Made by a program: the position numbers and the translations under genes. Source: Vulcanimicrobium winogradskyi (lineage in GTDB: Bacteria; Vulcanimicrobiota; Vulcanimicrobiia; Vulcanimicrobiales; Vulcanimicrobiaceae). Taken from it: a DNA stretch of 64,000 nucleotides. This document shows positions 60,413 to 64,000 of the stretch, piece by piece. The stretch is taken from positions 1,798,001-1,862,000 of the forward strand of contig PLDA01000002.1 of assembly GCA_003134965.1 (NCBI GenBank), given 5' to 3'. The notes beneath the pieces were generated by a model. That model did not search any database. It was not told where the DNA came from and was given only the letters and a program-made list of their open reading frames with translations. Each line of letters opens with the position of its first letter. The stretch's first letter is position 1.

Positions 60413-61444
60413 GTGACCCGTCATCCTCAGTCCCGGGGGACCGTCCCACCGCTTCGGATCGGACCGATCGACGTCTGGCCGCCGATCGTGCTCGCGCCGA
60501 TGTCGGGGGTGACGAACCGTACCCTGCGGGCGCTCTACAAGCCGTTCGGGTTCGGTCTGACCGTGACGGAGTTCGTCTCGTCGAACGCGCTCCAGTACGG
60601 CAACCAGCGCACGATGGAGATGATCGACCAGCACGGCGTCGAGAAGCCCGTCTCGACCCAGTTGTGGGGCAACGACCCGGCGATCATGGCGCACGCCGCC
60701 AAGCTCGTGCGCGAGTGCGGTGCCGACATCGTCGACATCAACTTCGGCTGCCCGGCGCCGAAGGTGACGAAGACCGAAGGCGGGAGCGCCTGTCTGCGCG
60801 ACGTCGACCGCTGCGAGGCGATCATGAAAGCAGTCGTCGCCGCCGTCGATTGTCCCGTGACGATGAAGATGCGCCTCGGCTGGGCCGAGAACGAGCTGGT
60901 CTTCGTCGAGGTGGCGAAGCGCGCGCAGGCCGTCGGCGTGCAAGCGTTGACCCTGCACGCGCGCACCGCGAAGCAGTTCTACCGAGGCAGCGCCGACTGG
61001 GCGAAAATCGCCGAGCTCAAGCGCGCGGTCGACATCCCGGTGATCGGGAACGGAGACCTCGGCGATCCGTACGACGCGCTGCACCGGATGCGGGAGAGCG
61101 GCGTCGATGCCGTGATGCTGGGCCGTGCCACGCTGGGGAACCCGTGGCTCGTCTCGCGGCTGCGCGCGCTGATGGAGGGGCGCGAGCCCGACGCGACGCC
61201 GGAGGCGCCCGATCGTCTGCGCTTCGCGATGCACCACTACCGTACGATGGTCGAGGAGTGGGGCGAACCGCGCGCAGTTCCGCAGATGCGCAAGCATCTC
61301 GGCTATTATCTCAAGGGCTTCCCGGGTGCGAGCGCGCTACGCGAACGGCTGATGCGCACGGAGACGGCGGGCGAGACGCTCGCGGTGCTCGAGGCGACGA
61401 TCGCCCAGCTCGAAGCGCGCATGCCCGAGCTCGCCGTCGCGTGA
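60413..61444 (+). CDS. dusB: tRNA-dihydrouridine synthase (DusB type)
   Basis: A 343-residue flavoenzyme that reduces uridine to dihydrouridine in tRNA. The FMN barrel starts with PIVLAPMSGVTNRTLR near residue 25; the catalytic cysteine is in DINFGCPAPKVTK near 107; GNGDLGDPYDAL near 205 and MLGRATLGNPWLV near 230 complete the family set. I chose the GTG at 60413 because longer frames begin in low-quality sequence; a GTG at 60407 is equivalent. The stop overlaps the aminotransferase gene. Confidence 0.9.
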   Translation: MTRHPQSRGTVPPLRIGPIDVWPPIVLAPMSGVTNRTLRALYKPFGFGLTVTEFVSSNALQYGNQRTMEMIDQHGVEKPVSTQLWGNDPAIMAHAAKLVRECGADIVDINFGCPAPKVTKTEGGSACLRDVDRCEAIMKAVVAAVDCPVTMKMRLGWAENELVFVEVAKRAQAVGVQALTLHARTAKQFYRGSADWAKIAELKRAVDIPVIGNGDLGDPYDALHRMRESGVDAVMLGRATLGNPWLVSRLRALMEGREPDATPEAPDRLRFAMHHYRTMVEEWGEPRAVPQMRKHLGYYLKGFPGASALRERLMRTETAGETLAVLEATIAQLEARMPELAVA

Positions 61445-62733
61445 TCGTGCCCCACGATCCCGACTTGTACGGCGCCGCCACGCCCGCGGCGCTGTACGAG
61501 GAGACGTACGAGAACTATCGCGCCTACCTGAACCCGCCGCTGGCGCGGGTGATGAAGCTCTCCGGCTCGCCGGTCGAGGTGCGCGCCGAAGGCTCGACGA
61601 TCACCGACCACAACGGCAAGACGTACCTCGATTTTGCCGGCGGCTACGGCGTGTTTACGCTGGGACACCGTCATCCGCGCGTCGTCGCCGCGGTGCGCGA
61701 GCAGCTCGACCGCATCGCACTCTCGGGCCGCACGATGTTCAACCCGCTGATGGGGCGGCTCGCGAAACGGCTGGCCGAGCTGACGCCCGGCGATCTCGCG
61801 ATCTCGTTCTTCGCGAACAGCGGGACCGAGGCGGTCGAGGGTGCGCTCAAGCTGGCTCGGGCCGCGACGAAGCGCGCCGCGATCGTCGCGACCGACGCGG
61901 CGTTTCACGGCAAGACGCTCGGCGCGCTCTCCGCGAGCGGCCGCGACGCCTTCCGCGATCCTTTCCTGCCGCTCCTCGCCGACGTGCGGCGCGTGCCGTT
62001 CGGCGACGCCGCCGCGCTGCGCGGCGCGGTCGACGGCGACGTCGCGGCGGTGATCGTCGAGCCGATCCAAGGCGAGGGCGGCGTCAACATCCCGCCCGAC
62101 GGCTATCTGCGCGAGGTGCGCGCGATCTGCGACACCGCCGGCGCGCTACTGATCGCCGACGAGGTGCAGACGGGGCTCGGGCGCTGCGGCGCGCTCTTCG
62201 CGTGCGATCGTGAAGCCGTCGTCCCCGACGTGATGACGCTCGCGAAAGGGCTCTCAGGCGGCGTCATCCCGATTGGAGCCTACGTCGCGCGGCCGGCGGT
62301 GTGGAACGCGGCGTACGGGAAGCAGCCGCTGCTGCACACTTCGACCTTCGGCGGGAACGAGCTCGCCTGCGCGGCGGCGCTCGCCGCGCTCGACGTCCTG
62401 CTCGACGAAGATCTCGTCGCGAACGCCCGCGAACGCGGCGCGCAATTGCTCGCCGGTGCGCGGCTGACGATGCAGCGCTTCCCGGCCGTGATCGCGGACG
62501 CGCGCGGCGCGGGGTTGCTGGTCGGCGTCGAGCTGCGCAGCGAAGGGTACGGCGGCACGATCATCCCGGAGCTGTTGAAACGCGGCGTCACCGCCGCGTG
62601 GACGCTGAACCAGCAGCGCGTGATCCGTCTCGAACCGCCGCTGATCGTGACCGTCGAGGAGGTCGATACCGCGCTGCGCGCGTTCGACGCTGCGGTGGCG
62701 ACCGCGTTCGAGAAGCTCGGGACGCTCGCGTAA
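61441..62733 (+). CDS. Class III aminotransferase, putrescine/ornithine type
   Basis: A 430-residue PLP transaminase. The cofactor lysine is in MTLAKGLSGGVIPIGAYV near residue 268, the phosphate site FFANSGTEAVEGALKLAR near 122, and LIADEVQTGLGR near 238 carries the conserved aspartate. The N-terminal extension (LYEETYENYRAYLNPPLARVMK) resembles putrescine aminotransferases more than ArgD. The GTG overlaps dusB. With the lysine aminomutase elsewhere in the window it could act on a diamine or omega-amino acid, but the substrate is unproved. Confidence 0.85.
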   Translation: MIVPHDPDLYGAATPAALYEETYENYRAYLNPPLARVMKLSGSPVEVRAEGSTITDHNGKTYLDFAGGYGVFTLGHRHPRVVAAVREQLDRIALSGRTMFNPLMGRLAKRLAELTPGDLAISFFANSGTEAVEGALKLARAATKRAAIVATDAAFHGKTLGALSASGRDAFRDPFLPLLADVRRVPFGDAAALRGAVDGDVAAVIVEPIQGEGGVNIPPDGYLREVRAICDTAGALLIADEVQTGLGRCGALFACDREAVVPDVMTLAKGLSGGVIPIGAYVARPAVWNAAYGKQPLLHTSTFGGNELACAAALAALDVLLDEDLVANARERGAQLLAGARLTMQRFPAVIADARGAGLLVGVELRSEGYGGTIIPELLKRGVTAAWTLNQQRVIRLEPPLIVTVEEVDTALRAFDAAVATAFEKLGTLA

Positions 62734-63200
62734 TGCCGTACGTCGAGTGCTCGATCGACGTCGAGGCGCCCGCCGCGACGGTCTACGAGCTCGCCAAGGA
62801 GCAGGAGCGTTTCCCGGAGTTCATGCCGGACGTCGAGACCGTCGTCGTGCTGGAGCGCCACTCCGATCACGTGATAACGCGCTGGAAGACGCTGGTCGAG
62901 GATGCGCCGATCGAGTGGACCGAGCGTGACGTCTTCGACGACGTCGCGCTGCGGATCGAGTATGCGCTGATCGAGGGCGATCTCGACACGTTCGAGGGCG
63001 CTTGGACGTTCGCGCAGGAGGGCACGACCACGCACGTCGTGCTCAGCGTCGAGTACGACTTCGGCGTGCCGACGCTCGCCGAGCTGATCGGCCCGACGCT
63101 GGAGAAAAAGGTGCGCGAGAACTCGGAGATGATGCTCGCCGCGCTCAAGGCCGAGGCGGAGTTACGGACGGCCCCGCAGTCGGTGCGCGGTACGCGCTGA
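62733..63200 (+). CDS. SRPBCC/START-like lipid-binding protein
   Basis: A 155-residue protein of the START superfamily, of the polyketide-cyclase/COQ10-like type. The pattern is MPYVECSIDVEAPAATVYEL (first strand and helix), EQERFPEFMPDVETV, and the curved sheet ending in VVLSVEYDFGVPTLAELI. Such proteins bind a hydrophobic ligand in a deep cavity. It has no signal peptide. The ATG shares bases with the preceding TAATG. Its 3' end overlaps the convergent gene by 56 bases. Function unknown beyond lipid or quinone handling. Confidence 0.72.
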   Translation: MPYVECSIDVEAPAATVYELAKEQERFPEFMPDVETVVVLERHSDHVITRWKTLVEDAPIEWTERDVFDDVALRIEYALIEGDLDTFEGAWTFAQEGTTTHVVLSVEYDFGVPTLAELIGPTLEKKVRENSEMMLAALKAEAELRTAPQSVRGTR

Positions 63201-64000
63201 AGCTGGTCGCGATCGAGACCGCGCGCTGCGGGATCGCGGCGTGCAGCAGTTCGATCGTTCGCAGTACCTCTTCGGCGTATTCGGCGTCTTCGAGACGCGC
63301 CGGATCGAACACCAGCGCGCCGACGCGGAACCCTGCCTTCTCGAGCCGGTCGAGTGCGCCGCCGGCGTTCTTCGCGCGGCCCGAGAGCGCCCGAATGCGC
63401 TGTAGCGCGTCCTCGAGCCGGACGACCTCGGTGCGGTAGTCCGCGTACTTCTTGATCTCGGCGGCGGCGCGGTCGCGAATCGCGGGCCAGGGTTCTTCGC
63501 GGAAGCGCGCGATCGCCTCGGCGCCGCGCTCGGAGAAGCGGCGCTTGCGCGCGGTGACGATCTTGCGCTCCTCCTCGTCGGCACTGCGCGCACCCTTCGC
63601 TCGCGCGCGCGCCAGCGCGGCGTGTTCCGCCGGCGTGTACTCGGTCTCGAGCGCGATGCGGTCGCTGAGCGCGCCCAGCTCCTCGCGCCAGATCTCCTCG
63701 AGTGCGGGCGGCTCGTTCAGAGCGCCGAGCTGCCTGCGCCGCGCCGCCAGCCGGTCGCGCCGTGCGGTGAGAAGCTCGCGCAGCCGGTCGACGCCCTCGC
63801 GCAGCGCGCCGATCCAGGCCGTATCGGTCGGCGTGGTGTGGTCGTCGAAGCGCAGGTCGACGCCGAGTCCCAGTGGTTGGACCTCCGCCAGGCGCCACTG
63901 ATCGCGTTCGCCGGCGAGCACGCGGACGCGGCTCCCGATCGGCGGCCGGTCGCCGGTCGTGACGAACACGACGAACGCCTCGCCGATGTCGACGCTGATG
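63145..64000 (-). CDS. Partial gene: coiled-coil protein of unknown function
   Basis: The frame runs off the right edge of the window. At least 274 residues are visible from a GTG at 63969, and the open frame continues upstream of it (GEAFVVFVTTGD), so the real start is probably outside. The N-terminal part has GSRVRVLAGERDQWRLAEV. Residues about 50-250 are mostly helical and charged (LRELLTARRDRLAARRRQL, EEERKIVTARKRRFSERG), a coiled coil. I recognise no enzyme motif. The 3' end overlaps the START-like gene by 56 bases. Confidence 0.55.
   Translation of the reverse strand, partial: ISVDIGEAFVVFVTTGDRPPIGSRVRVLAGERDQWRLAEVQPLGLGVDLRFDDHTTPTDTAWIGALREGVDRLRELLTARRDRLAARRRQLGALNEPPALEEIWREELGALSDRIALETEYTPAEHAALARARAKGARSADEEERKIVTARKRRFSERGAEAIARFREEPWPAIRDRAAAEIKKYADYRTEVVRLEDALQRIRALSGRAKNAGGALDRLEKAGFRVGALVFDPARLEDAEYAEEVLRTIELLHAAIPQRAVSIATSFSAYRAPTAGPSVTPPRP

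Noticed and set aside
59330..61297. A 655-residue minus-strand frame over dusB and the hydrolase.
   Set aside because: It shadows dusB and only shares bases with the hydrolase in another frame; no recognisable domain.

Overview
The window is 64 kb of high-GC DNA, almost entirely coding. It has about 60 genes and no rRNA, tRNA, CRISPR array or prophage that I can see. The gene set points to a Gram-negative-type free-living bacterium: a TonB-dependent receptor with a carboxypeptidase-like N-terminal domain, a D-Ala-D-Ala carboxypeptidase, ECF sigma factor signalling, lexA and a large surface-polysaccharide programme. The receptor style, the very GC-rich codon use and a Gram-positive-type LexA operator in a diderm-like genome are compatible with candidate phylum Eremiobacterota (WPS-2) or a relative. 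That placement is inference from content, not from a marker-gene tree.

Layout. (1) 94-8183, plus strand: an acyl carrier protein, an acyl-activating ligase, an acetyltransferase-like protein, a methyltransferase, a double glycosyltransferase and a coiled-coil methyltransferase, overlapping or nearly so. They look like a glycan modification and assembly unit. (2) 8101-11521, minus strand: an ECF sigma factor, its zinc-finger anti-sigma factor, a membrane protein with a bactofilin-like segment, and two unknown proteins. (3) 11611-17952: rmlB, rmlA and rmlD (no rmlC), two methyltransferases and a sugar epimerase. (4) 18072-20103: two tandem copies of a secreted beta-helix protein, each with its own terminator. 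(5) 20400-22678: both subunits of B12/PLP-dependent lysine 5,6-aminomutase. (6) 22709-31221: sulfotransferases, glycosyltransferases (one of 1003 residues) and a WecE-type sugar aminotransferase. (7) 31218-39498: cell-wall peptidase, SIS isomerase, secreted TIM-barrel-like protein, PilZ protein, gmd and rmd (GDP-rhamnose), a membrane methyltransferase and a CDF metal exporter. (8) 39676-40971: an IS605-type TnpB gene inserted exactly against the start codon of a thiolase. (9) 40968-47948: thiolase, 3-hydroxyacyl-CoA dehydrogenase and acyl-CoA dehydrogenase, then sucC and sucD. (10) 48120-51650: TonB-dependent receptor. (11) 52040-55671: a LysM protein divergent from lexA with two SOS boxes between them, then a PTS EIIC and a YnbB-type enzyme. 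(12) 55985-59108: FHA protein, panC, coaBC and coaX (coenzyme A synthesis). (13) 59380-64000: a secreted hydrolase, dusB, a class III aminotransferase, a START-like protein and a partial coiled-coil gene.

How the parts fit. Much of the first 38 kb serves surface glycans. Three nucleotide-sugar branches are visible (dTDP-rhamnose type, dTDP-amino sugar, GDP-rhamnose), with transferases, methyl, sulfo and possibly acyl decorations. The second half is central metabolism (CoA synthesis, acyl-CoA oxidation, succinyl-CoA synthetase) plus the SOS regulator. The most notable items are the lexA/LysM divergent SOS pair, the TnpB at the thiolase start, the isolated lysine aminomutase, a CoaBC whose usual active-site cysteine is replaced, and two genes (DUF393 and DacB) without a usable standard start codon.
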